NCBI GenBank assembly: GCA_030592605.1 | Contig: JAUVIT010000072.1 | Span: 1-7,355, forward strand | DNA length: 7,355 nucleotides | DNA from: Bacteroidota bacterium | Lineage (GTDB): Bacteria; Bacteroidota; Bacteroidia; Bacteroidales; GCA-2748055 | Reading direction: 5' to 3' | Shown: piece by piece, positions 1 through 6,420 of the stretch | How the letters are laid out: each line of letters begins with the position of its first letter | Position numbering within the stretch: the first letter of the stretch is position 1 | Translations under genes and position numbers: made by a program | The notes under the pieces: generated by a model | What the model saw: the letters and a program-made list of their open reading frames with translations, nothing else | What the model was told of the DNA's origin: nothing | Database searches by the model: none

Positions 1-1484
1 ATACGGGCGATTTCTCCATTTTCAGGGTCTATGCCAATGAAGAGAACAAACCGGCAGTCTACGATCCTTCAAACCAAGCTTATAAACCCAGAAAGCATCT
101 GGAAATAGCTGCCGGGGGGATTGAAGAAGGCGATTTTACTATGGTAATGGGTTATCCTGGATCCACCACACAATACCTGTACTCTGCAGCGGTACAATCC
201 ATGCTGGAGACCTCCCTTCCTGTTAAGATCGGACTCCGTACCACCAGGCTGGAAATCATGGATCGATATATTAGAGCCGACGATGTGGTCAGGATTCAGT
301 ATGCCAGCAAATACAGACGTGTAAGCAATGCCTGGAAGAAATGGCAGGGAATTATCCTGGGATTAACCAGGTACCATGCAGTGGATGTAAAACTGGAAGA
401 AGAAGAAAATTTCAGAGCATGGCTTGAAGCAGATGGTGAACGCATCTTGAAATATGATGGTGTTCTGGATGAATTTGCCCGACTATATGACGAGGTGGGC
501 CCCTATGAAATGGCCATGGATATGATGAATGAGTCGATAATGGCCATAGAACTTTTCAGGCAGGCTTCGCGCATTGAGAGGATGATGAGTCAGGGTATGT
601 CCAGGGAACGCATTGATCGGACCATGGAAGGTTTCTATAAGAATTATTACAGGCCTGTGGACCAGGAGATCTGTGCTGCCATGCTGGAGGCCTATTTCAG
701 CCAGATGCCAGCCGCTTTTGCACCTAAGTGTGGCGAAGAGATCAATGGCAAGTACAAAGGGGATTACAGCGCTTATGCTGAGGCACTTTATAGTAAGACA
801 GTTTTTAACAATCCGGAGAAGTTTGCCAAGTTATTGGACAAGTATGCCAAGGATGCTGAAAAGGGCATTAAATCTTTTAAGAAGGATCCTATAGTAGTTA
901 GCGTCTCTCAGTTTTCAGATATTTTAATTAAAGAAGCAGGTCCGGTATACGGAAAGCTGCAGGATCTGTTGGATAGGAACTATCAGATTTATATGGCTGC
1001 GCTTGTGGAAATGGAAGAGGAGAAAAGACTTTATCCGGATGCCAACTTTACTATGCGTTTTACTTACGGAAAGGTAGATAGCTATAAGCCAAAGGATGGG
1101 GTGGAATACGGGTTCTATACAAGCCTCTCAGGGGTGATGGACAAAGCAATGGAAGGCTTTGTGGATTATGCTGTTCCTGAGAAACTACGAGAGCTTTATG
1201 AAGCAAAAGATTTTGGGAAGTATGGCGTGAACGGAACAATGCCAGTATGCTTTATTGCTTCCAACCATACCTCGGGGGGTAATTCCGGTAGTCCGGTTAT
1301 GGATGCCGATGGTCGCCTGCTTGGGATCAATTTTGATCGTAACTGGGAGGGGACCATGAGTGATGTGCATTACGATCCTTCCCTGTGCCGCAATATCACT
1401 GTAGATATTCGCTATGTGCTGTTTATCATAGATAAGTTTGCAGGAGCGGGCTACCTGCTCGATGAGATGGATATCGTATGGTAG
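1..1484 (+). CDS. dpp11: Asp/Glu-specific dipeptidyl-peptidase, S46 family (DPP11 type), 5' end outside window
   Basis: This is the C-terminal part of a periplasmic S46 serine exopeptidase that removes dipeptides from the N-termini of peptides, feeding amino-acid catabolism in asaccharolytic Bacteroidota. The frame is open from base 3 with no start inside the window, so the methionine at 141 is internal. The fragment opens with TGDFSIFRVY, which carries the family's catalytic Asp (codon 9-11). Near the end HTSGGNSGSPV carries the catalytic Ser (codon 1284-1286). The two are 425 codons apart, close to the 428 residues between Asp227 and Ser655 of the Porphyromonas gingivalis enzyme as I recall it. 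Eighteen residues after the Ser, in FDRNWEG, is Arg (codon 1338-1340). This matches Arg673, which gives DPP11 its preference for acidic P1 residues, whereas DPP7 has Gly there. The catalytic His lies upstream, outside the window. The reading frame is intact. S46 membership is near certain; the DPP11 subtype rests mainly on that Arg. Confidence 0.93.
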   Translation, partial: TGDFSIFRVYANEENKPAVYDPSNQAYKPRKHLEIAAGGIEEGDFTMVMGYPGSTTQYLYSAAVQSMLETSLPVKIGLRTTRLEIMDRYIRADDVVRIQYASKYRRVSNAWKKWQGIILGLTRYHAVDVKLEEEENFRAWLEADGERILKYDGVLDEFARLYDEVGPYEMAMDMMNESIMAIELFRQASRIERMMSQGMSRERIDRTMEGFYKNYYRPVDQEICAAMLEAYFSQMPAAFAPKCGEEINGKYKGDYSAYAEALYSKTVFNNPEKFAKLLDKYAKDAEKGIKSFKKDPIVVSVSQFSDILIKEAGPVYGKLQDLLDRNYQIYMAALVEMEEEKRLYPDANFTMRFTYGKVDSYKPKDGVEYGFYTSLSGVMDKAMEGFVDYAVPEKLRELYEAKDFGKYGVNGTMPVCFIASNHTSGGNSGSPVMDADGRLLGINFDRNWEGTMSDVHYDPSLCRNITVDIRYVLFIIDKFAGAGYLLDEMDIVW

Positions 1485-1511
1485 TTCCCAAACTAGCTCA
1501 TTCCGCCTGAT

Positions 1512-2417
1512 ATGGGAACAGACAACCGAAAGGGGGCACTCTATGCAATCTTCACAGCCTCGCTGTGGGGATTTATGGCTATTATACTGAAGATCATTAC
1601 CAGTGAACTCCCCCCCTTAACAGTCGTTTGGTTCAGGTTCGCCATTGCCTTTGTGGTGCTGGGCCTGTGGACCCTGATATTCAGAAAAGCGGATTTCAGG
1701 ATATTTCTGCGCCCTCCCTTTCTATTGTTCCTGACGGCGATCTTCCTGGCCTTGAACTACCTGGGGTTTATTGCTGGTATCATGTATGTGTCCCCATCCA
1801 GTTCCCAGGTATTTATTCAGATTGCACCGGTTAGCTTTGCACTCTCAGGCATAATCATCTTCCGGGAACATGTGAACTGGAAGCATATTGCAGGATTTAT
1901 CCTGGTGCTTTTGGGTATAGGACTCTTCTACTCAGAGCAGTTGCAGGAGCTTGCGGCGGGTGGAGAACACTTTACCCGGGGGATGTTACTGGTGCTTGGT
2001 GGTGGACTCTCCTGGGCTGTATTTGCCACCCTTCAGAAATCGCTCCTGAGCAGGATATCGCCTAATCAGTTAAATCTTTTTATCTACGGAGCCTGTGCTC
2101 TGGCTCTGGCTCCCCTTGTGAAATTCGTACACTTGCAGGGGATGGCCCCTGCCCATTGGTACCTGCTAATCTACCTGGGGCTGAATACAGTCCTGGCATA
2201 CGGCTCGCTGGCAATAGCAATCAAACTTACCGAGGCCACCAGGGTCAGTGTAATCATCACCCTCAATCCCATTATCACCTTTATTACCATGGCCATACTG
2301 AGCAAATTTGAGGTAAGCTGGATCGCACCTGAAACCTTTTCCCTGCTCAGTCTCTTTGGTGCCCTGACGGTCCTGGGAGGAGCCATCCTGGTGATCTCAG
2401 CGGGCTGGAAACGATAA
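1512..2417 (+). CDS. DMT-superfamily transporter with two EamA domains
   Basis: This is a predicted inner-membrane transporter of the drug/metabolite superfamily, the family that includes amino-acid and metabolite exporters such as RhtA/YdcZ-like proteins. The 301-residue length is typical. The protein has about ten hydrophobic segments arranged as two EamA repeats, roughly residues 8-140 and 155-298. Family hallmarks visible are ASLWGF in the first helix, PPLTVVWFRFAIAF at the second, and a conserved-looking PISS/PSSS-type stretch (YVSPSSSQVF) in the third to fourth helices. Substrate cannot be read from the sequence. The gene starts 27 bases after the dipeptidyl-peptidase stop with no visible terminator between, so co-transcription is plausible, perhaps linking dipeptide breakdown with export of amino acids or metabolites (inference). 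No Shine-Dalgarno is evident before the ATG, which is usual in Bacteroidota. Confidence 0.9.
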   Translation: MGTDNRKGALYAIFTASLWGFMAIILKIITSELPPLTVVWFRFAIAFVVLGLWTLIFRKADFRIFLRPPFLLFLTAIFLALNYLGFIAGIMYVSPSSSQVFIQIAPVSFALSGIIIFREHVNWKHIAGFILVLLGIGLFYSEQLQELAAGGEHFTRGMLLVLGGGLSWAVFATLQKSLLSRISPNQLNLFIYGACALALAPLVKFVHLQGMAPAHWYLLIYLGLNTVLAYGSLAIAIKLTEATRVSVIITLNPIITFITMAILSKFEVSWIAPETFSLLSLFGALTVLGGAILVISAGWKR

Positions 2418-2481
2418 GTTTCTTTTCAACACATTAAATACTAAATGAGGAATTTCTGATGAATTCTTCAGTCCATATTAT

Positions 2482-2505
2482 AAAGTTACCATATTTGGTA
2501 ACTTT
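2482..2505. promoter_or_regulatory. Palindromic operator of the higA unit
   Basis: This is a perfect inverted repeat with 10-base arms, AAAGTTACCA and TGGTAACTTT, around the 4-base spacer TATT. It ends three bases before a Bacteroidota-type -7 box and would cover the -33 region. HigA-type antitoxins bind such palindromes in their own promoter and repress it, so this is most likely the autoregulatory operator. The repeat is seen directly; the binding protein is inferred. Confidence 0.7.
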
Positions 2506-2508
2506 TCT

Positions 2509-2516
2509 TATCTTTG
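2509..2516 (+). promoter_or_regulatory. Promoter -7 element (TAnnTTTG) of the higA unit
   Basis: TATCTTTG matches the Bacteroidota sigma-ABfr -7 consensus TAnnTTTG exactly. A TTTG lies upstream at 2494-2497, but the 11-base gap is shorter than the usual -33 spacing, and that part overlaps the operator. Transcription would begin close to the ATG at 2523, which is the start of the toxin relic. This leaves a very short leader for the toxin position and about 40 bases before higA. Confidence 0.55.
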
Positions 2517-2522
2517 TATAGC

Positions 2523-2570
2523 ATGCGTATCATTAAGGAGAAGACGCTTAAAGTGAGTTATGATCAATAG
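2523..2570 (+). pseudogene. Remnant of a HigB-type toxin gene (N-terminal stub)
   Basis: A 15-codon ORF reads MRIIKEKTLKVSYDQ and then stops, overlapping the first 11 bases of the antitoxin gene in another frame. HigB toxins of the group paired with this HigA type (COG4680, RelE-like mRNA interferases of about 95-110 residues) characteristically begin MRII followed by a basic residue and KTL. In intact operons the toxin comes first, right behind the promoter, and its end abuts or overlaps higA. Here the promoter, operator and toxin start are in place but the body is absent, as expected from one internal deletion. None of the catalytic or RNA-binding residues remain, so it cannot be a toxin. 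A chance short ORF or leader peptide is the alternative. Confidence 0.6.
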
Positions 2571-3030
2571 AATATTAAAAACGGAAGAAGAATATCAGGA
2601 TGCTGTTGTTCGCATATATTTTCTTATTAATGCTTCCGAATCAGCAATTGAACCAGACAGCCCTGAAGGAGAAGAACTGGAGCTCCTGTCCTTATTGGTG
2701 GAAAAATATGAACAAGAGCATCACCGGATGGAAGACCCTGACCCAATTGAAGCGATCAAATTCAGGATGGAGCAGATGAATCTGAAGCAGGTAGATATAG
2801 CTCCTATTTTCGGTGGTAAAACCAGAGTATCAGAGGTTTTTCATGGAAAAAGAGCCCTTAGTTTAAAAATGATCATTTTATTACACAGGTACCTGGGTAT
2901 ACCACTGGAATCATTGGTAAATGGAAGCAGAGACTTGATACTCGAGTCAGAAAAAAGGGAACAACTCTTGCACAATCCCACTATTCGGAACTATATGCAG
3001 CGAAGTGTTACTTCGCGGCGGATTCACTAG
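2560..3030 (+). CDS. higA: HigA-type antitoxin / XRE-family regulator (COG5499), orphan
   Basis: This is a DNA-binding antitoxin of the HigA family, which neutralises a HigB mRNA interferase and represses its own promoter. The N-terminal part (about residues 1-62) has the family pattern LKTEEEYQDAV, then SPEGEELELLSLLVEKYE and a DPDPIEAIKFRME link. The helix-turn-helix occupies about residues 64-119, with the recognition helix around KTRVSEVFHGKRALS. Residues 122-156 are a basic and polar tail beyond the usual end of the family, so the C-terminus may be altered. An in-frame TGA two codons upstream fixes ATG 2560 as the first start. The AAGGAG at 2535 is 19 bases away and belongs to the toxin relic. 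No toxin gene is intact upstream or downstream, so the protein probably survives as an orphan repressor, acting on the palindrome at 2482-2505. Family assignment is firm; present function is inferred. Confidence 0.88.
   Translation: MINRILKTEEEYQDAVVRIYFLINASESAIEPDSPEGEELELLSLLVEKYEQEHHRMEDPDPIEAIKFRMEQMNLKQVDIAPIFGGKTRVSEVFHGKRALSLKMIILLHRYLGIPLESLVNGSRDLILESEKREQLLHNPTIRNYMQRSVTSRRIH
3000..3016 (+). terminator. Hairpin at the end of higA, possible weak terminator
   Basis: GCGAAG and CTTCGC form a 6-bp stem around the loop TGTTA. A T-rich run (TTTATTTTTT) comes only from 3034, about 18 bases later, preceded by the small palindrome CACTAGTG (3025-3032). The spacing is wrong for a textbook intrinsic terminator. 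The hairpin is inside the last codons of higA and lies where convergent transcription from the minus strand would arrive. Confidence 0.25.
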
Positions 3031-3222
3031 TGCTTTATTTTTTCATCCGCCTTTACCATGTACAAGTCAACCCCCCCCTAGCCACCTTCCCTGTCTGAAG
3101 CACCTCCTTTGCCTGGTAAGTCCCAAAATCGGATTTGAGATGATGGGTGAACCAGATGTCGAAATCGCCATTCTGATTATCCGCATAAAAGAAATAACTG
3201 TATTCTTCTGGCCAAAAAAACT
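3027..3222 (-). pseudogene. Degraded fragment of a second PD40 lipoprotein gene
   Basis: The minus strand here encodes pieces of a paralogue of the PD40 lipoprotein at 5117-6133. Bases 3121-3220 align without gaps to 5653-5752, about 77 of 100 bases identical by eye. They read FFWPEEYSYFFYADNQ, then GDFDIWFTHHLKSDFGTY, against FFGPKEFSYFFYADNQ and GDFDIRFAHYFKSDFGTY in the intact protein. The sequence then jumps over roughly 90-150 residues into TYQ.. and, in a shifted frame, SDREGG-stop-GGVDLYMVKADEKIKH, which matches the final propeller blade and C-terminus. There is thus a large internal deletion, a frameshift and an in-frame TAG (from a CAG or TTG codon). The 5' two fifths of the gene are also missing. 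It abuts the stop of the cadherin-type gene, and its own terminal TAG overlaps the end of higA on the other strand. It is non-functional. Confidence 0.85.
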
Positions 3223-5083
3223 ATTTAAAAAGGGTTGAATCTATGGGTGGACCTCCCTCAGCATCAATTTGCAGAATTCTGGAAAAGGTGGGTGTGGAGG
3301 CCCCATCTTCATAATAGTCGAAGGTGACGAGATTTGACCGTGCTGGATCTGGGGAATACACAAACACTACGTCTACACTACATTCCCCGGTTGACGTGCA
3401 TTCAAACAAATTGTGCCCGATGGTTCCGTCAATTCGCTCATAATTCCCCCAAACCAGATTGGTTCCAGAAAAGGTCGAAATATATAATGTCTCGTCGTGA
3501 ATGACATCAAACTTCAAAGACCTGCCTTCGGGAACATCCACTATAAAGTGTCCCCAGACTTCATCCCAGTTTAACTTTGCTACATTCACTTCAGGGTTAA
3601 GATAATTAAGGCCATTGCTTCCGCTCGCCGGGTATACGAACTGATTTGTTGGCTCAATACCGAAATTCTCAATAAACTGGTCTATATACTTTTCAAAATC
3701 AGGTATCTCATATTCGATACCAAGTCCTGCATATCTCTGCTCGATGGCTTGTCTGATATCCTGCAGATTGGCAGTGTTGATAGCGTTGATCAGTTCCTCA
3801 CCGATGGACTCATCGTCCAGGATTCCATCTCCTCTGAAATCTATTATCAAGCGGCTCATAAATTCAGAGAACTCCCCGGTAGTCCGGTATCCCTGCAGAA
3901 TGATGGAGATTGCCAAAAGCATCGCATTATCATCCCCCGATCTGGCAATATTCATTTCTTCAGAAGCAAGTTGGTCCATGCTGGTAAATCCAAAAATATC
4001 CAGTATTTCAGATTGGGCTCTTCGTTTTGCTTCTCCAAATCCCATGCCTCCCTTCACTAGCTCAAAGATTCGATCCTTTTGGAGGTGTGATATCATATTT
4101 ATATTGAAAGATTCCCGGTCCCATGTATCAACAAGACTGTGAATCGTCAATTGAGCTTCTGAAAGCTCGCCGCTTCGCTCATTGAAATAGAATCCATCTG
4201 CTGTAATAAGTATGTACCGGGATTCAAGTTCTACGGCGGGGAGATTATATATCCCCGAATTATCGGCGATTTGGGTCGAGAATACCCGCCCGGTTGGCTG
4301 AAGATCATCAGTTAACTCAGAGATTGCAATTGAGGATCCCAGTATAAAAGGTCCCTTCTGAGCATAACCACTTATATCAATGGTCGTGGACAGAGTTTCC
4401 ATGACCCAAATTGTAATTAGTGCATCGTTTTTCATGGCTTGCGCACTATCATTGTCACAAACGGAGACCATACAAACCAATTCCTGATTAAGGCTGTCGT
4501 CAAACCAGCTTTCATCCTTTACTGTGATTAGACCGCTTATGGTATCCAGTTGAATGACCTTGGCTTCGTTGCCAGCCTCCATCTTGAATGTCAGAGACTG
4601 ATCAGAATCTATATCAGTAGCAATAACTTTTCCAATGATTGTCCCCGCCTCACTCCCTTTGAATACCGAAAACCTTTGATCTTTAATTTCAGGGGCATGC
4701 TCATTCAAATTATTCAAAACCACAGAAATATTGGCGCTTGACTCCTTGGGATCGTTAGAGTGGTTGTCGCATACCAGTATTTGCAGATCTATTCTTTGAG
4801 TCGTCTCGAAGTCTAATGCTTCGTTATTTCTGACCAACAGCTTTCCTGTATTCCATTCTAATGTAAAGGTATGTTCAGAATTTCCCTCAACAATCTCGAA
4901 AGTTAAGGACTGTTGCTCATCCAGGTCCCTCGCTTCAACGGTCCCAACCAGGGTTCCGATTCTGCTGTTTTCATCCAGGTAAAAAAACTGGTCTGCAATT
5001 ACAGGCGGATTTTCGTTTCGGTCACATGAGGGAAGGATCAAGATCACCAAAAGGGAAAATACTTGTAGTAGCTGGGTTTTCAT
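3221..5083 (-). CDS. Cadherin-repeat surface lipoprotein
   Basis: This is a predicted outer-membrane or surface lipoprotein of 620 residues. Residues 1-20 form a lipoprotein signal peptide ending in the lipobox LPSC (Cys20), followed by an acidic and polar CDRNEN stretch. Two cadherin-like domains follow, about residues 24-128 and 129-228. They show calcium-site motifs such as ARDLDEQQSLTF, LDFE, LNNLNEHAPEI and ATDIDSDQSLTF. From about 237 comes a conserved module seen in other bacterial lipoproteins, beginning ISGYAQKGPFILGSS with NSGIYNLP, GFYFNERSGELSEAQL and HLQKDRIFELV, and mostly alpha-helical up to about 480. The last 140 residues are beta-rich with no family I recognise; ECTSTGEC could form a disulphide. 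Adhesion or matrix contact is suggested by the cadherin folds but not shown. It starts 33 bases after the PD40 gene stop and probably shares its transcript. Its TAG stop sits exactly at the border of a decayed PD40 fragment in the same frame. Confidence 0.82.
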   Translation of the reverse strand: MKTQLLQVFSLLVILILPSCDRNENPPVIADQFFYLDENSRIGTLVGTVEARDLDEQQSLTFEIVEGNSEHTFTLEWNTGKLLVRNNEALDFETTQRIDLQILVCDNHSNDPKESSANISVVLNNLNEHAPEIKDQRFSVFKGSEAGTIIGKVIATDIDSDQSLTFKMEAGNEAKVIQLDTISGLITVKDESWFDDSLNQELVCMVSVCDNDSAQAMKNDALITIWVMETLSTTIDISGYAQKGPFILGSSIAISELTDDLQPTGRVFSTQIADNSGIYNLPAVELESRYILITADGFYFNERSGELSEAQLTIHSLVDTWDRESFNINMISHLQKDRIFELVKGGMGFGEAKRRAQSEILDIFGFTSMDQLASEEMNIARSGDDNAMLLAISIILQGYRTTGEFSEFMSRLIIDFRGDGILDDESIGEELINAINTANLQDIRQAIEQRYAGLGIEYEIPDFEKYIDQFIENFGIEPTNQFVYPASGSNGLNYLNPEVNVAKLNWDEVWGHFIVDVPEGRSLKFDVIHDETLYISTFSGTNLVWGNYERIDGTIGHNLFECTSTGECSVDVVFVYSPDPARSNLVTFDYYEDGASTPTFSRILQIDAEGGPPIDSTLFK

Positions 5084-5116
5084 ATAAGAGTAATACTTGG
5101 GGTGCTGGAATTACTT

Positions 5117-6133
5117 TTACAATTTCAATGACTGGATATAGCTGTCGGCTTTCACCATGTACAAATCAAAACCTCCCAATCCACCGGGTCTGTCGGAAGA
5201 GAAGATCATAAGATTCTGGAATTCGAAAAAGGAAAAGATGATGGGTCTGTATTCATCATATTCCGTATTGATTTCCGGTCCGAAGTTTACCGGTGTAGTC
5301 CACGCCCCGTTTTCATAAAGTGAATAGTAAAGATCGAAACCACCCTGCCCACCTTCCCTGTCTGAGGTGAATACCATGACATCCTGGTAAAGGTAGGGAC
5401 ACTTGTCATTGTAATCGCTGGAAAGAATCGCATTTAAGTCGGGTTCCACAACATCCCCACCTTTGAAAAAATCATGCAAGCTATCTGCTCCGGGCAAAGG
5501 GATGCTGTAGATATTAAAGTGCTCATGGTCCCTGTTGCTACAAAAGAACATGCTGCTTTGATCCTCCGTAATGCTTGGGTAGAGATCATCTTCATCCGAA
5601 TTGATCACCTTCAGGGTATCCGGACCATGGATCGCATTCGTGGCTCCGTAGGTTCCAAAATCTGATTTAAAATAGTGTGCGAACCTGATGTCAAAATCTC
5701 CACCCTGGTTATCAGCATAAAAGAAATAGCTGAATTCCTTCGGGCCGAAAAACGTATGGGGTCCCAATTGATCGTCAGATGAGTTTATCAAGGTAAAGAG
5801 CGTATTATCAAAGATGTTATATTCACCGGGATTCGAGTAATGTACGTCCAGCACATCGTCTTTTTCATGGTAGGAGAAATACACGTCCCAATGGATAATA
5901 TCATAATCTGAGCCACCGCTGTTTCTGTTGGATGAAAAATATAAGCCATAACTTCCTGCCGGATAGGGCATAGCAGCATTGTAATCGTCGTGCTGGGAAT
6001 TGATCCCTTTCAGATTTACCGGGGAATCCGTAACAATAGTATCATACTCAAACTCATAGTCGTCAGGATCATAGGGGCAGGCGCTCAGCAATATTGCAAG
6101 TAGTGGAAATAATAGTCGCTTCAAGAAGTTCAT
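5117..6133 (-). CDS. PD40 (WD40-like beta-propeller) lipoprotein
   Basis: This is a predicted exported lipoprotein of 338 residues with a signal peptide ending in the lipobox LSAC (Cys19). An acidic stretch (CPYDPDDYEFEYD) follows, of the kind seen in surface-exposed Bacteroidota lipoproteins. The body is made of PD40/TolB-like propeller blades. Recognisable blade motifs are GLYFSSNRNSGGSDYDI (63-79), YFFYADNQGGDFDI (136-149), MFFCSNRDHEHFNIY (195-209), MVFTSDREGGQGGFDLYY (253-270) and MIFSSDRPGGLGGFDLYMV (309-327). Such propellers act in protein or glycan contacts in the periplasm or at the cell surface, and many sit in OmpA-linked or gliding and secretion-associated proteins. No OmpA domain is present here, so the role is unknown. 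The gene heads a two-gene minus-strand unit with the cadherin-type lipoprotein. A TAGATTTG box lies 22 bases before its ATG. A broken paralogue lies at 3027-3222. Confidence 0.85.
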   Translation of the reverse strand: MNFLKRLLFPLLAILLSACPYDPDDYEFEYDTIVTDSPVNLKGINSQHDDYNAAMPYPAGSYGLYFSSNRNSGGSDYDIIHWDVYFSYHEKDDVLDVHYSNPGEYNIFDNTLFTLINSSDDQLGPHTFFGPKEFSYFFYADNQGGDFDIRFAHYFKSDFGTYGATNAIHGPDTLKVINSDEDDLYPSITEDQSSMFFCSNRDHEHFNIYSIPLPGADSLHDFFKGGDVVEPDLNAILSSDYNDKCPYLYQDVMVFTSDREGGQGGFDLYYSLYENGAWTTPVNFGPEINTEYDEYRPIIFSFFEFQNLMIFSSDRPGGLGGFDLYMVKADSYIQSLKL

Positions 6134-6155
6134 TTTAGTATTTATTGTCAGGGTT

Positions 6156-6163
6156 CAAATCTA
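6156..6163 (-). promoter_or_regulatory. Candidate promoter -7 element of the lipoprotein operon
   Basis: On the minus strand these bases read TAGATTTG, a full match to TAnnTTTG, 22 bases upstream of the PD40 lipoprotein ATG. The nearest upstream TTG (bases 6189-6191, read on the minus strand) is 25 bases away, slightly longer than usual. The placement favours a real promoter, but an 8-base motif with four fixed T/G positions is easily met by chance. Confidence 0.45.
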
Positions 6164-6181
6164 TATCTTTGACTAAAGATA
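6164..6181. repeat. Inverted repeat next to the lipoprotein promoter
   Basis: TATCTTT and AAAGATA form perfect 7-base arms around GACT. The repeat directly abuts the minus-strand -7 box at 6156-6163, so it could be an operator for the lipoprotein operon. Its left arm plus one base (TATCTTTG) is also a plus-strand -7 match and is identical to the octamer in front of the higB relic. Confidence 0.4.
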
Positions 6182-6263
6182 GATAACTCAAGCCAATGGT
6201 TGCGTTAACGCATTCGAGTTCTGTAATAATATATGGTCTTGTGTTTCCAAGGTGTTGTTTTAT

Positions 6264-6286
6264 TGGTATCGCAAAATGCGATACCA
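6264..6286. repeat. Perfect 10-base-arm palindrome, operator-like
   Basis: TGGTATCGCA and TGCGATACCA flank the spacer AAA. The size and symmetry are those of an operator for a dimeric helix-turn-helix repressor, such as an XRE-type antitoxin. It is too short-looped and has no T-run, so it is not a terminator. The nearest possible plus-strand target is the promoter-like box at 6310-6317. The nearest intact regulators in the window are HigA, whose own operator differs in sequence, and AbiEi. Confidence 0.55.
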
Positions 6287-6301
6287 TGACTTCAACTTAC
6301 T

Positions 6302-6344
6302 TATCCCTGTAAATTTGAAATACTATTTCAATATTACAGGGATA
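6302..6344. repeat. Long imperfect inverted repeat containing a promoter-like box
   Basis: The outer arms TATCCCTGTAA and TTACAGGGATA (11 bases) and inner arms TTGAAAT and ATTTCAA (7 bases) are separated by two unpaired positions on each side and close on the loop ACT. The whole forms 20-base arms with two mismatches. The plus-strand octamer TAAATTTG (6310-6317) inside it matches TAnnTTTG, so the repeat could be an operator laid over a promoter, the same arrangement as in front of the AbiEi gene. A recombination site or small element end is possible, but no flanking target duplication was seen. Confidence 0.5.
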
Positions 6345-6420
6345 TTCCATATAATTAGCCACAATTGTTGAAAGCCGATAGGTTCGAAAATAAGCCTCAT
6401 TGATCCTTTGGAAGTTTTAG

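Larger units (their letters stand above)
6134..6420. other. Gene-free interval rich in palindromes
   Basis: No credible gene is visible on either strand in this interval between the lipoprotein operon start and the acetyltransferase relic. It contains four dyad symmetries: 6164-6181, the 12-base perfect palindrome TGCGTTAACGCA at 6201-6212, 6264-6286, and 6302-6344. It also carries TAnnTTTG matches on the minus strand (6156-6163) and the plus strand (6164-6171 and 6310-6317). It has the look of a divergent regulatory region whose plus-strand gene has been lost or broken. Confidence 0.55.

Noticed and set aside
1482..1496. Hairpin TAGTT/AACTA right after the peptidase stop
   Set aside because: The stem is five A/T-rich pairs with no T-run, so it is too weak to call a terminator.
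2535..2540. AAGGAG as a Shine-Dalgarno for higA
   Set aside because: It is 19 bases from the ATG, too far to act, and forms the Lys-Glu codons of the toxin stub.
3005..3238. Plus-strand ORF of 77 codons after higA
   Set aside because: It is the shadow of the minus-strand PD40 fragment. The product is a low-complexity proline- and leucine-rich chain.
3744..4142. Two overlapping plus-strand ORFs of 132 and 103 codons
   Set aside because: Both are antisense to the helical part of the cadherin-type lipoprotein. Neither has a domain, a promoter or a plausible start.
6201..6212. GTTAAC-centred palindrome as an integron attC or recombination core
   Set aside because: No matching outer boxes, cassette structure or integrase is present. 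A 12-base palindrome alone is not enough.
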